Program-made: the position numbers and the translations under genes
Shown here: piece after piece, positions 26,555 through 35,293 of the stretch
Position numbering within the stretch: position 1 is the first letter of the stretch
Layout: each line of letters begins with the position of its first letter
Notes under the pieces: generated by a model
Databases searched by the model: none
Seen by the model: the letters and a program-made list of their open reading frames with translations, nothing else
What the model was told of the DNA's origin: nothing
Origin: Achromobacter kerstersii
Lineage (GTDB): Bacteria; Pseudomonadota; Gammaproteobacteria; Burkholderiales; Burkholderiaceae_B
Assembly (NCBI RefSeq): GCF_902859595.1
Contig: NZ_CADIJQ010000001.1
Location: forward strand, 186,001-250,000
DNA length: 64,000 nt
Reading direction: 5' to 3'

Positions 26555-27840
26555 GCGCGCGCGCGATCGTCATCGTGGGCGCAGGGCAGGCGGGCGGCTG
26601 GGCCGCCACCACCTTGCGCAGCCGCGGCTACGACGGCCGCGTGCTGCTGCTGGGCGAAGAACCCCATGCGCCCTATGAGCGGCCGCCGTTGAGCAAAGCC
26701 GTGCTAAGCGGGCAGGCGGCGGCTGACAGCACCGAACTGTTTTCCACGGCGCGGCTGGCGGACTTGGATATCGAGTTCCGGCCGGGCATCGCCGCCACGC
26801 GCTTGCGGGTGGACGACAAGCAGGTGGAGTTGTCGGACGGCGCATCGGCGGGCTACGACAAGCTGATTCTGTGTACCGGCGGGCGGCCCGTTGTTCCGGC
26901 GTTGCCCGGCGTGTCCAGCGCCGCCGTGCATGTGCTGCGCACGCGCGATGATGCGATGCGCCTGCGCGCGCAGCTGGGTCCGGGCAAGCATGTCGTCATT
27001 GTGGGCGGAGGATGGATTGGCCTGGAAGTGGCCGCCACGGCGCGCCAGTCGGGCAGCCGCGTCACGGTGCTGGAACAGGCGGGGCGCTTGTGTGCGCGCA
27101 GCGTGCAGCCGGGCGTGTCCGCGCACCTGGCCGCGCTGCATGCCGCGCATGGCGTCGAGGTTCGCCTGGGCGCCAGCCTGTGTGCGGTGCATCCGCAGCC
27201 GGACGGGCGCGCAGTGGCCGAGCTGGCCGACGGGTCCGCTATCGCGGCGGATGCCGTGGTGCTGGGCGTGGGCCTGCAAGCCAATGACGCGTTGGCGCGC
27301 GCAGCAGGCATTGAATGTGAACGCGGCGTGCTGGTCGATGCGTACTGCCGGACGTCTGCCGTGGACGTGTATGCGGCGGGCGATGTGGCGGTGTCGGTAT
27401 ATGGCGGGGCGGCCCATACCGGGGCGGCCCTTGCCGGGGCGGCCCATGCCGGGGCGGTCCATACCGGCGCGATCGGCCGGGTGCGGCTCGAATCCTGGCA
27501 GAACGCGCAGGACCAAGGCACCGCTGCCGCCCTGTCGGCGCTGGGCGAGTCCGTGCCGTATACGCCCAGCGGCGCGGTCTGGTCCGAGCAGTACGACGCC
27601 ATGGTGCAGATCGTGGGCTTTCCCGCGCTGGCGGCAAGCGAAGTGCTGCGCCCGCAGGCAGAGCGCCGCGCCTTGCTGTCGGTGGCGCTGGATGCCGGGA
27701 GCCGCATCGTGGCGGCCGTCGCGGTTGACGCACCCCGGGAGTTGCGCCAGTTGCGTAAATGGATCGCGCAAGGCGCGGTCCTGGACCCGGCGTTGTTGCA
27801 GCGGCCTGACGTGCCGCTGGCCAACGCGCAAATCGGATAA
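26551..27840 (+). CDS. Ferredoxin reductase, FAD-dependent, oxygenase component
   Basis: A 429-residue NAD(P)H:ferredoxin reductase of the BphA4/RedA type: FAD-binding GAGQAGGWAATTLR at the N-terminus, GEEPHAPYERPPLSKAVLSG, NAD-binding VGGGWIGLEVAATARQSG near residue 150, and the second FAD site VYAAGDVAVS. The start GTG at 26551 overlaps the ferredoxin stop; the longer open frame upstream is the ferredoxin gene in another frame. Between AGDVAVSVYG and RLESWQNAQDQ it carries a four-fold pentapeptide insertion (GAAHT, GAALA, GAAHA, GAVHT) not expected in the family. Confidence 0.9.
   Translation: MSARAIVIVGAGQAGGWAATTLRSRGYDGRVLLLGEEPHAPYERPPLSKAVLSGQAAADSTELFSTARLADLDIEFRPGIAATRLRVDDKQVELSDGASAGYDKLILCTGGRPVVPALPGVSSAAVHVLRTRDDAMRLRAQLGPGKHVVIVGGGWIGLEVAATARQSGSRVTVLEQAGRLCARSVQPGVSAHLAALHAAHGVEVRLGASLCAVHPQPDGRAVAELADGSAIAADAVVLGVGLQANDALARAAGIECERGVLVDAYCRTSAVDVYAAGDVAVSVYGGAAHTGAALAGAAHAGAVHTGAIGRVRLESWQNAQDQGTAAALSALGESVPYTPSGAVWSEQYDAMVQIVGFPALAASEVLRPQAERRALLSVALDAGSRIVAAVAVDAPRELRQLRKWIAQGAVLDPALLQRPDVPLANAQIG
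27406..27465 (+). repeat. Four 15-bp tandem repeats inside the ferredoxin reductase gene
   Basis: Head-to-tail copies of GGGGCGGCCCATACC (with one to three changes) run in frame and encode GAAHT, GAALA, GAAHA and GAVHT. The unit keeps the reading frame, so copy number can vary without breaking the protein. Confidence 0.88.
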
Positions 27841-27856
27841 CGGAGCACAAACCCGC

Positions 27857-28276
27857 ATGGACCATGCAATGCAATCCCTACACATCAAGGCCGCTTGCGA
27901 AGCGGTTGTGCTGACGTTCTTTCATGCGCTGGACACGCGCCAGCATGACGTGGCCGCCGCCTTGATGGCGGACGACGGCGTCTGGATGCGGCAAGGCCGG
28001 CGCTTGTCAGGCCCGCACGACGTGCTGGCGGCGCTGAACGCCCGTGCCGCCGAGCGCAGCACCTGTCACGTGATCACCAATTTACGGCTCGTCGATGGGG
28101 ACGATACGCGCGCGACTGTCGGCTACTTCCTGACCGCCTATGACAGCGTGCCGCAAGAGCAGGGCGGCGCGCCCCGGCTGGTATCCATCCGAGAATGCCA
28201 GGACGTGCTGGTGAAGACGGCGGGCGAATGGCGTTTGGCCGACAAGCGCAGCCGGCGCCATCTGCCGCCGGAATAA
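27857..28276 (+). CDS. SnoaL-like / NTF2-fold protein
   Basis: A 139-residue single-domain protein with the NTF2-like pattern: VLTFFHALDTRQHDVAAALMADDGVWMRQGRRLSGPHDVLAALNAR, then a beta-rich part ending TAGEWRLADKRSRRHL. The fold is used by isomerases, dehydratases and oxygenase small subunits. Here it follows the reductase by 16 bp, so it probably belongs to the pathway, perhaps as an isomerase or dehydratase acting on a ring or ring-cleavage product. No catalytic residues can be assigned. Confidence 0.75.
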   Translation: MDHAMQSLHIKAACEAVVLTFFHALDTRQHDVAAALMADDGVWMRQGRRLSGPHDVLAALNARAAERSTCHVITNLRLVDGDDTRATVGYFLTAYDSVPQEQGGAPRLVSIRECQDVLVKTAGEWRLADKRSRRHLPPE

Positions 28277-28296
28277 GCCTCGGCATCACCCGCTGC

Positions 28297-28361
28297 AATA
28301 ACACCCCAACAACACCCCAATAACACCCCAATACCACCCCAATAACACCCCAATAACACCC
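28297..28361. repeat. Six ~11-bp tandem repeats (AATAACACCCC)
   Basis: Units AATAACACCCC, AACAACACCCC, AATAACACCCC, AATACCACCCC, AATAACACCCC and a final 10-bp copy fill the gap before the hydratase gene. They end 24 bases before the ATG, just before its AAGGAG ribosome site. The unit is not a multiple of three and lies outside coding sequence. Confidence 0.9.
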
Positions 28362-28385
28362 ACACCAAGCCCCCAAGGAGACCCC

Positions 28386-29186
28386 ATGGATGCCACAACT
28401 ATAAAAACACTGGCGCTGCGTCTGGACGAGGCCGAGCAGCGCCGCAGCCAGGTGCGTCAGCTGTCGCTGGACCACCCGGACATCACCATCGCCGACGCCT
28501 ACGCCATCCAGCGCGAATGGGTCGCGCACAAGATCGCATCGGGCCGGCGGCTGGTGGGCCACAAGATCGGCCTGACCTCGCGCGCGATGCAGTTGTCGTC
28601 GCAGATTGACGAGCCGGATTACGGCGCGTTACTGGACGACATGTTGTTTGCCGATGGCGCCGAGATTCCGCGTGACCGCTTCATCGTGCCGCGCCTGGAA
28701 GTGGAGCTGGCGTTCATTCTGGACCGCCCGTTGCAGGGCCCGGGCGTTACCTTGTTCGATGTGCTTGACGCGGTGCGCTATGTGATCCCGGCACTCGAGA
28801 TCATCGACGCACGCTCGCATCAGATCGACCCGGATTCCAAACGGCCGCGCAAGGTGTTCGACACCATCGCCGACAACGCCGCCAACGCGGGCGTGGTGAT
28901 GGGCGGGCGGCCCGTGCGCGTGGGGGAGGTGGACCTGCGCTGGGTAGGCGCCTTGCTGTCGCGCAATGCGGTGATCGAGGAAACCGGCCTGGCGGCGGGT
29001 GTGCTGAACCATCCGGCCAACGGCGTCGTGTGGCTGGCCAACAAGCTGGGCGAACACGGCGTGGGGCTGGAGGCGGGGCAGATCATTCTTAGCGGCTCGT
29101 TCACCCGGCCGGTATTCGCGCAGGCAGGCGACACGTTCCATGTGGACTACGGTTCGCTGGGCGCGGTGAGCTGCCGCTTCGTTTAA
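28386..29186 (+). CDS. hpaH: 2-oxo-hept-4-ene-1,7-dioate hydratase (HpaH/HpcG-like)
   Basis: A 266-residue hydratase very like E. coli HpaH along its length, including [61 protein letters not shown] and the C-terminal [16 protein letters not shown]. HpaH adds water to 2-oxohept-4-ene-1,7-dioate in homoprotocatechuate degradation, but none of the other hpa genes (hpaD, hpaE, hpaF, hpaI) is present here. It probably acts on an analogous 2-oxo-enoic diacid formed by this cluster. AAGGAG lies ahead of the ATG. Confidence 0.88.
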   Translation: MDATTIKTLALRLDEAEQRRSQVRQLSLDHPDITIADAYAIQREWVAHKIASGRRLVGHKIGLTSRAMQLSSQIDEPDYGALLDDMLFADGAEIPRDRFIVPRLEVELAFILDRPLQGPGVTLFDVLDAVRYVIPALEIIDARSHQIDPDSKRPRKVFDTIADNAANAGVVMGGRPVRVGEVDLRWVGALLSRNAVIEETGLAAGVLNHPANGVVWLANKLGEHGVGLEAGQIILSGSFTRPVFAQAGDTFHVDYGSLGAVSCRFV

Positions 29187-29319
29187 CGCAATTTTTCATC
29201 CGGCATTCAACGCGATTTTCAGGAGCGACCCCCGACCCCGCTTTCCCATTTGAATAAGCGCGCCGCATACACCTAAAACAGCGCGGGCGCGTGGCAGGCA
29301 TCCCCTCAGGAGACAACAA

Positions 29320-30303
29320 GTGAAACCCCTCAAGACCTTGATTTGCATGGCGGCCGCCGCCTGCGCAGCCTTACCTTCCGCCGCCGCTCTGGCGCAACAG
29401 GCCAACTGGCCCACCCACGCCATCACGCTGGTCGTGCCGTTTGCGGCGGGCGGTGGTGGCGATACGCTGGCGCGCCTGGTCGCCGAGCCGCTGTCGCGGG
29501 AACTCGGCCAGTCGATCATCGTGGAAAACCGCCCGGGCGCGGGTGGCAACATCGGGACATCAATTGCCGCGCGCGCCAACCCGGACGGCTACACGCTGTC
29601 TTATGGCACCAACGGCACGCAGGCCACCAACCACTGGCTGTACAAATCACCGGGCTACGCACCGGCCGACTTCGAACCGATATCGCGCTTTACCGTCATC
29701 GCGGCCGCCCTGGTTGTGAATGGCACCGACGACCGTTTCAAATCGCTGGCGCAGTTGCTGGACTACGCCAAGTCACACCCGGGTGAGCTGACCTGTGGCT
29801 CGGCCGGCAACGGCACATCGTCCCATCTGGCCTGTGAACTGCTGAACCAGATGGCGGGCATCAAGGTCATGCATATTCCGTACAAGGGCGGCGGCGCGGC
29901 CATGACGGATTTGCTGGGCGGGCGGATCTCGTTCCTGATCGACGTCATGCCCAACGTGTCGGGCCAGATCGCGGCGGGCAAGTTGCGGGCGTTGGCGGTG
30001 ACGACGCCTGAGCGCGTGGCGTCCAACCCCGACATTCCCACCATGAACGAGGCGGGCGTAAAGGGCTACGAGTTCTTCGCCTGGGATGGCTTGTATGCGC
30101 CCAAGGGCACGCCGGTTGCCGTGCTGGACAAGCTGAACGCCGCGGTCAACCAGGCGCTGCAACGGCCGGACGTGAAGAAGGCGCTGGAATCGCGCGGGGC
30201 CATTCCGTCCCCCACCACGCGTCAGGTGCTAGGTGAATTTGGCGCCGAGGAATACACGCGGCTGGGCAAGGTCGTGAAGACCGCTGGCGCGGCGATCGAC
30301 TAA
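29320..30303 (+). CDS. Bug-family tripartite tricarboxylate transporter substrate-binding protein
   Basis: A 327-residue periplasmic receptor with a Sec signal (AAACAALPSAAALAQQ). Bug/TctC hallmarks: HAITLVVPFAAGGGGDTLARLV, VENRPGAGGNIG, ANPDGYTL and VMHIPYKGGGAAMTDLLGGRI. Bug proteins bind carboxylates and amino acids with high affinity. No TctA/TctB membrane genes are nearby, as is common in Bordetella and Achromobacter. It probably captures the aromatic acid used by this cluster. The start is GTG, with AGGAGA upstream. Confidence 0.88.
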   Translation: MKPLKTLICMAAAACAALPSAAALAQQANWPTHAITLVVPFAAGGGGDTLARLVAEPLSRELGQSIIVENRPGAGGNIGTSIAARANPDGYTLSYGTNGTQATNHWLYKSPGYAPADFEPISRFTVIAAALVVNGTDDRFKSLAQLLDYAKSHPGELTCGSAGNGTSSHLACELLNQMAGIKVMHIPYKGGGAAMTDLLGGRISFLIDVMPNVSGQIAAGKLRALAVTTPERVASNPDIPTMNEAGVKGYEFFAWDGLYAPKGTPVAVLDKLNAAVNQALQRPDVKKALESRGAIPSPTTRQVLGEFGAEEYTRLGKVVKTAGAAID

Positions 30304-30316
30304 GGACTTCCAATAT

Positions 30317-30362
30317 CTGCAATTTCCGCGGCGGCCTCCGGGCTGCCGTGCGGATTTTGCAG
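30317..30362 (+). terminator. Imperfect hairpin after the Bug receptor gene
   Basis: CTGCAA (30317-30322) pairs with TTGCAG (30357-30362), with a further inner TCCGC/GCGGA pairing. It begins 14 bases after the Bug stop. It probably separates the aromatic operon from the taurine operon. No strong T-run follows, so the terminator call is tentative. Confidence 0.4.
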
Positions 30363-30467
30363 AAAATGGAACGCGGTGGGCTGTGACCCGCCGCCTTTCT
30401 CCGGCAGTATCGGATCACACCGGCCACGATGCACGCACGCAAGCGCCGGCCTGCCAGGAGAGAGACC

Positions 30468-32279
30468 ATGAGCAGCAAGCAACACATGACCCCCAGTGAA
30501 GCGTTCGTTGAAACGCTGGTGGCGCAAGGCGTCAAAGACGTATTCGGCATCGTTGGTTCGGCCTTCATGGATGCGCTGGACTTGTTTCCCGCTGCGGGAA
30601 TTCGCTTCGTGCCCACGGTGCACGAGCAGGGCGCGGCCCACATGGCCGACGGCTACTCCCGCGTCACGGGCCGCCACGGCGTCTGCATTGCGCAGAACGG
30701 GCCGGGCATCACCAACTTCGTCACGGGGGTAGCCGCCGCCTATTGGGCGCACAGCCCGGTAGTGGCGATTACGCCCGAAACCGGCACGGCCGGCATGGGG
30801 CTGGGCGGTTTTCAAGAGACCGAACAGCTGCCGATTTTTTCCCGCATCACCAAGTACCAGGCGCACGTGAACCGGCCGGACCGCATGGCGGAATTCACGG
30901 CCAAGGCGTTTGATAACGCGCTGGCCGAACGCGGCCCCACGCAGCTGAACATTCCGCGCGACTACTTCTACGGCGAGATCGACGTGGCCATTCCCGAGCC
31001 GCGCCGCGTGCGTCGCGGGCCGGGCTCGGAAGAAGACCTGGAAGCGGCGGCGCGAATGCTGGCCGAGGCAAAGTTCCCCGTCATCGTGGCGGGCGGCGGC
31101 GTGCTGTTCTCAGAGGGTCAGGCGGAATGCGTGGCGCTGGCTGAATTGCTGGGCGCGCCGGTCGTCACCAGCTATCTGCACAATGACGCGTTCCCCGCCA
31201 GCCATCCGCTGTGGTGCGGTCCGCTGGGTTATCAGGGCGCGAAAGCCGGCATGAAGCTGTTGTCGCAGGCCGATGTGGTGCTGGCGTTAGGCACGCGGCT
31301 GGGGCCATTCGGCACCTTGCCGCAGCACGGGCTGGACTACTGGCCGCAAGGCGCGCGCATCATCCAGGTGGATGCCGACCACCGCATGCTGGGCTTGGTG
31401 CGTCCGGTATCGGTGGGCATCTGCGGCGACGCCAAGCCCGCCGCCGCCGCTCTGACCGAAAAGCTGAAAGGCCGTGACGTCGCCTGCGTGCGCACCAAGT
31501 CAGCGCGCGGTGACGCGATTGCCTCGCAGAAAGCGGAATGGGAAAACGAACTGGACAGCTGGTCGCACGAGCGCGACGACTGGAGCCTGGACATCATCGA
31601 GCAGGGCGGCGGGCGCATGCATCCGCGGCGCATGCTGCGCGAGCTGGAACGCGCGATGCCCAAGCATGTGATGGTGTCGACAGACATCGGCAACATCTGC
31701 TCGGTGTCCAACAGCTACCTGCGCTTTGATGAGCCGAACTCGATGTTGGCCGCCATGAGCTTCGGCAACTGCGGCTATGCGCTGCCCGCGCTCATCGGCG
31801 CCAAGCTCGGGCGGCCCGACCGGCCCGCCGTGGCCTATGTGGGCGACGGCGCGTGGTGCATGAGCTTCCAGGAATTGCTGACCTGCGTGCGCGAAAAGAT
31901 TCCGGTCACGGCCGTGGTCTTTCACAACGGCCAATGGGGCGCTGAAAAGAAAAACCAGGTCGACTTCTATGGCCGCCGCTTCGTGGGCAGCAACCTGCTG
32001 AACCCGAACTTTTCCGAGCTGGCGCGGGCCATGGGCGCAGAGGGCATTCGGGTGGAGCACGCGGACCAGGTGGGTGCGGCGTTGCAGGCGGCGTGCAAGG
32101 CGCAGTCCGAAGGCAAGACCACCGTGCTGGAAATGATGGTCAGCCAGGAACTGGGCGACCCCTTCCGGCGCGATGCCTTGAAGCAGCCGGTGCGCTTCCT
32201 GGACAAGTACAAGTCGTACGTGAACCAGCCGTTCCATGCGGGCGAGGTGCCGCTGTCGATCGAGCCCGTCAAGCGCTGA
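30468..32279 (+). CDS. xsc: Sulfoacetaldehyde acetyltransferase
   Basis: A 603-residue thiamine-diphosphate enzyme that cleaves the C-S bond of sulfoacetaldehyde with phosphate, giving acetyl phosphate and sulfite. The cofactor-activating Glu lies in TVHEQGAAHMADGYSRV, and the ThDP/Mg site GDGAWCMSFQELL ... FHNGQWGAEKKNQ is near residues 465-505. The start at 30468 (MSSKQHMTPSEAF) has AGGAGAG upstream; an earlier in-frame ATG at 30429 adds a non-conserved leader. Followed by pta and tauXY, it forms the core of taurine degradation. EC 2.3.3.15 by family. Confidence 0.95.
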   Translation: MSSKQHMTPSEAFVETLVAQGVKDVFGIVGSAFMDALDLFPAAGIRFVPTVHEQGAAHMADGYSRVTGRHGVCIAQNGPGITNFVTGVAAAYWAHSPVVAITPETGTAGMGLGGFQETEQLPIFSRITKYQAHVNRPDRMAEFTAKAFDNALAERGPTQLNIPRDYFYGEIDVAIPEPRRVRRGPGSEEDLEAAARMLAEAKFPVIVAGGGVLFSEGQAECVALAELLGAPVVTSYLHNDAFPASHPLWCGPLGYQGAKAGMKLLSQADVVLALGTRLGPFGTLPQHGLDYWPQGARIIQVDADHRMLGLVRPVSVGICGDAKPAAAALTEKLKGRDVACVRTKSARGDAIASQKAEWENELDSWSHERDDWSLDIIEQGGGRMHPRRMLRELERAMPKHVMVSTDIGNICSVSNSYLRFDEPNSMLAAMSFGNCGYALPALIGAKLGRPDRPAVAYVGDGAWCMSFQELLTCVREKIPVTAVVFHNGQWGAEKKNQVDFYGRRFVGSNLLNPNFSELARAMGAEGIRVEHADQVGAALQAACKAQSEGKTTVLEMMVSQELGDPFRRDALKQPVRFLDKYKSYVNQPFHAGEVPLSIEPVKR

Positions 32280-32363
32280 TCGGCGCGCGAGCGGCACGGC
32301 AAACGCCGCGCCGCTCGCGTCACACTTTGCCCCCAACATTCGCGGCAGGAGGCACGACCCCCC

Positions 32364-33293
32364 ATGGCAATCGACCGATTGTTCGCACCGCTGCGCGAGG
32401 CCGCGCTATCGGGCGGGCGCCTGCGCACCGCGGTGGCGTATCCCTTGTGCCCGGCGAGCCTGGGCGCGGCGGTCCAGGCGCGCGAGGCCGGTTATATCGA
32501 ACCCGTGCTGGTTGGCCCGGCGCGCCGGATTCAGGCCCTGCTGGCGGAAATGGGCGTGCGCGCGGGCGGTTTGGAAATCGTGGACACGCCGGACGATGAG
32601 AAGCTTGCCGCGCGCACCGCCGCCGCCCTGGCGCGCGACGGCGCGGCCAGCATGTTGATGAAAGGCAGTTTGCACACCGATCATTTCATGTCGGCCGTGG
32701 TGGCGCGCGAATCGGGCTTGCGTACAGAGCGCCGGATCAGCCATGTGTTCGTCATGGCGGTAGCGGCGTACCCCAAGCTATTCATCCTGACGGATGCCGC
32801 CGTCAACATCGCGCCGACCTTGCAAGAGAAGGCCGACATTGCTCAGAACGCCATCGACCTTGCGCGCGCGCTGGGCGTGGCGCGCCCAAAGCTGGCGGTG
32901 TTGTGCGCGACAGAATCCGTCAACCCGTCGATGCCCGCCACGCTGGATGCCGCCGCGCTATCCAAAATGGCCGACCGCCAGCAAATTCGGGGCGGTGACA
33001 TCGATGGCCCCTTGGCGTTCGATAACGCGATATCCCGTGAAGCGGCCGATCAGAAGGGCATCGTGTCGCACGTGGCGGGCGATGCCGACATTCTGCTGGT
33101 GCCCGATATCGAAGCCGGCAACATGCTCTACAAAGAGCTGACCTGGCTGGCGGGCGCAGGCGCCGCGGGCCTGGTGCTGGGCACGCGTGTGCCCGTGTTG
33201 TTGACCAGCCGTTCCGATTCGATGGAGGCGCGCGTCAACAGCTGCGCCATCGCCGTGCTGCACGCACGCGCCTTGGCGGCTGCCGTCCGCTAA
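32364..33293 (+). CDS. pta: Phosphate acetyltransferase (short, PTA/PTB type)
   Basis: A 309-residue enzyme converting the acetyl phosphate made by Xsc to acetyl-CoA. It contains only the PTA_PTB catalytic domain (AVAYPLCPASLGAAVQAREAGYIEPVLVGP, MKGSLHTDHFMSAVV, PDIEAGNMLYKELTWLAGAGAAGLVLGTRVPVLLTSRSD) and lacks the DRTGG regulatory domain of long Pta. Pta genes of this short type commonly sit next to xsc in sulfonate degraders. Alternative substrate such as butyryl phosphate is less likely given context. Confidence 0.92.
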   Translation: MAIDRLFAPLREAALSGGRLRTAVAYPLCPASLGAAVQAREAGYIEPVLVGPARRIQALLAEMGVRAGGLEIVDTPDDEKLAARTAAALARDGAASMLMKGSLHTDHFMSAVVARESGLRTERRISHVFVMAVAAYPKLFILTDAAVNIAPTLQEKADIAQNAIDLARALGVARPKLAVLCATESVNPSMPATLDAAALSKMADRQQIRGGDIDGPLAFDNAISREAADQKGIVSHVAGDADILLVPDIEAGNMLYKELTWLAGAGAAGLVLGTRVPVLLTSRSDSMEARVNSCAIAVLHARALAAAVR

Positions 33294-33380
33294 AGCGGCT
33301 GCCGGAATGGGGAGCAAGCAATTCTGGTGCAAGCGATTCCCCGCGTCTGGTTCTAGACCCTGCCAGGTGGCCCACGTACC

Positions 33381-33390
33381 TTGAGTCCAG
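33381..33390 (-). promoter_or_regulatory. Candidate TauR box upstream of tauX
   Basis: On the minus strand the site reads CTGGACTCAA, nine of ten bases of the TauR repeat CTGGACYTAA that I recall from Rhodobacter capsulatus. A weaker relative, CTGGTTCTAG, lies at 33347-33356. Both are inside the 142-bp gap between pta and tauX. Confidence 0.45.
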
Positions 33391-33435
33391 ACGCCCGCGC
33401 GCGCTTTGCGCCGGACTTTGAGAAAGGGGTACGCA

Positions 33436-33828
33436 ATGCACAAGACCGTCACCGTGGACATGCTGGCCGACTTTGCCGCCGCCTGGAACCGCCACGATAT
33501 CGATGCCCTGATGCGCTTCATGAGCGAAGACTGCGTGTTCGAAACCGTGGGCGGGCCGGACGCTTGCGGCAGCCGCCACAGCGGAACGGAAGCGGTGCGC
33601 GCCGCCTTTGCGGCGGCCTGGAAGAACTTTCCTGATGCGCAATGGAACAACGGCCGGCATTGGGTGGCGGGCGACCGTGGCGTGTCGGAATGCACGTTCA
33701 CCGGCACCGCCGCCGATGGCTCGCGGGTAGAGGCCGATATGGTTGATATCTTCACGTTCCAGGACGGCAAGATCCGCGTGAAGAACGCGTTCCGCAAGCA
33801 GCGTCCGGCCTTGCCGGCCCGTGCCTGA
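33436..33828 (+). CDS. tauX: Taurine dehydrogenase small subunit (SnoaL-like)
   Basis: A 130-residue NTF2/SnoaL-fold protein (LADFAAAWNRHDIDALMRFMSEDCVFETVGG ... ADMVDIFTFQDGKIRVKNAFRKQRP). It lies 23 bp before the FAD-dependent large subunit, the arrangement known for TauXY taurine dehydrogenase. The pair oxidatively deaminates taurine to sulfoacetaldehyde and ammonia with a cytochrome-linked acceptor. The ATG at 33436 is preceded by GAAAGGGG; the longer frame from 33406 lacks a ribosome site. The role of the small subunit is unresolved in the literature. Confidence 0.82.
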   Translation: MHKTVTVDMLADFAAAWNRHDIDALMRFMSEDCVFETVGGPDACGSRHSGTEAVRAAFAAAWKNFPDAQWNNGRHWVAGDRGVSECTFTGTAADGSRVEADMVDIFTFQDGKIRVKNAFRKQRPALPARA

Positions 33829-33851
33829 GCGTTGCCCCACGGAATCGAAGC

Positions 33852-35285
33852 ATGGATACGCAAATGCCCTTCGACACGTCCCTTCCACCCGGTGCGCACG
33901 CAGCGTCCGCAGCGCCCACCGCGCCTGTGGCTGCCTACAACCCAACTTACGACCCGCTCGTGTCGCCGCCCGGCCAAGGCCAGGACTATGCACCCACGTA
34001 CTGGGTGGCAACCGCCGGCGAACCGCCCGAAGACGACGGCCCCATCCGGGGCGATATCGATGTCGACGTCGCCATCGTGGGCTCGGGCTTTACCGGCTTA
34101 TCGGCGGCGCTGACGCTGGCGCGCGACTTCGGCGTGCGGGCGGTGGTGCTGGAGGCGAACCGCGCCGTGTGGGGCTGCACCAGCCGCAATGGCGGCCAGG
34201 GGCAGAACGCGTCGGGCCGCTTGTACCGGTCGCAATGGATCAGCCGTTGGGGCCTGGATACCGCCAAGCGCCTGGATGCCGAGATCCGCGAAGGGTTTGA
34301 ATACTGGAAGAGCCTGGTCGCGCAGGTGGATTGCGATGCACAGCCCGGCGGCCACTTGTACACCGCGCATCGCCAGAAGAAGATCGCGTTCCTGGCGAAC
34401 GAGGCCCGCGTGATGCGCGAGGTGTTCGGCTACGACGCAAAGATGCTCAGCCAGGCCGAGCTGCGCGAACGCTATGTCCACGACCACGAGGCCGTTGGCG
34501 CCATGCACGAACCCGATGGCGTGGGCGTGCATCCGCTGAAGCTGGCCTACGGCTATCTGCGTCAGGCGCGCGCGTTGGGCGTGCGCGTGCATCCGTCCAG
34601 CCCGGTGCTGCGATGGCGTAAAGAACAAGGCGCCATCCTGCTGGAAACGCCGGGCGGGGTGGTGCGGGCGCGGCGCGTGGCGTTCGCCACGGGCGGCTAT
34701 ACGGCGCAGGGCGTGAACCCGCTGCTGGATAACCGCATCATGCCGGTGCTGTCGAATTCGCTGGTGACGCGGGTGTTGACCCCGGCCGAGCGCGAAGCCG
34801 CTGGCTTGAAGAGCACGGTATTCATCACCGACACCCGCACCCTGCGGTTCTATTACCGCCTGCTGCCAGATGGCCGCATGCAGATTGGCAGCCGCAGCGC
34901 CTTGCATGGCGCTGATGCGCAGCACCCCCGGCATCTGGCGTTGCTGCGCGAAGGGCTGGCCCGCAAGTTTCCGTCATTGCGCAACGTGGATGTGGCGTAT
35001 TCGTGGTGGGGCTGGGTCGATGTCAGCCACGACATGATGCCGCGCGTGACGCAGCCCGATCCCGCTCAGCCGGTGTATTACGCCTTTGGCTATGGCGGTA
35101 ACGGCGTCGCGTTTTCGGCGCAAGCGGGTAAGCGGTTGGCTGAGAGAATGATGGGCAAGGACGGCATTCCGTGGAACCTGCCCATCTACGATTCGCCGCT
35201 GCCGGGGCATCCGTTCGCGCCATTCCGGCGCATCGGGCAGGCGTTGTTGTACCGCTGGTATCACCTGCGCGACGAACATCTGTAG
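33852..35285 (+). CDS. tauY: Taurine dehydrogenase large subunit, FAD-dependent (DadA/GlpO-like)
   Basis: A 477-residue FAD-dependent amine oxidoreductase. After a ~75-residue Pro/Ala-rich leader, the FAD-binding DVDVAIVGSGFTGLSAALTLAR lies near residues 72-95. DAO-family segments NGGQGQNASG and YYAFGYGGNGVAFSAQAGKRLAERM follow. Adjacent to tauX, xsc and pta and opposite tauR, it is best read as TauY. Related enzymes act on gamma-glutamylputrescine or other amines, but the context argues strongly for taurine. Its last bases border a 34-bp tandem repeat. Confidence 0.85.
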   Translation: MDTQMPFDTSLPPGAHAASAAPTAPVAAYNPTYDPLVSPPGQGQDYAPTYWVATAGEPPEDDGPIRGDIDVDVAIVGSGFTGLSAALTLARDFGVRAVVLEANRAVWGCTSRNGGQGQNASGRLYRSQWISRWGLDTAKRLDAEIREGFEYWKSLVAQVDCDAQPGGHLYTAHRQKKIAFLANEARVMREVFGYDAKMLSQAELRERYVHDHEAVGAMHEPDGVGVHPLKLAYGYLRQARALGVRVHPSSPVLRWRKEQGAILLETPGGVVRARRVAFATGGYTAQGVNPLLDNRIMPVLSNSLVTRVLTPAEREAAGLKSTVFITDTRTLRFYYRLLPDGRMQIGSRSALHGADAQHPRHLALLREGLARKFPSLRNVDVAYSWWGWVDVSHDMMPRVTQPDPAQPVYYAFGYGGNGVAFSAQAGKRLAERMMGKDGIPWNLPIYDSPLPGHPFAPFRRIGQALLYRWYHLRDEHL

Positions 35286-35293
35286 CGCCCGGC

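Noticed and set aside
28297-28361. CRISPR-like array
   Set aside because: Units are contiguous 11-bp copies with no unique spacers and no cas genes nearby.
28386-29186. Evidence for a homoprotocatechuate (hpa) operon
   Set aside because: Only the hydratase is present; ring-cleavage dioxygenase HpaD, dehydrogenase HpaE, isomerase HpaF and aldolase HpaI are missing.
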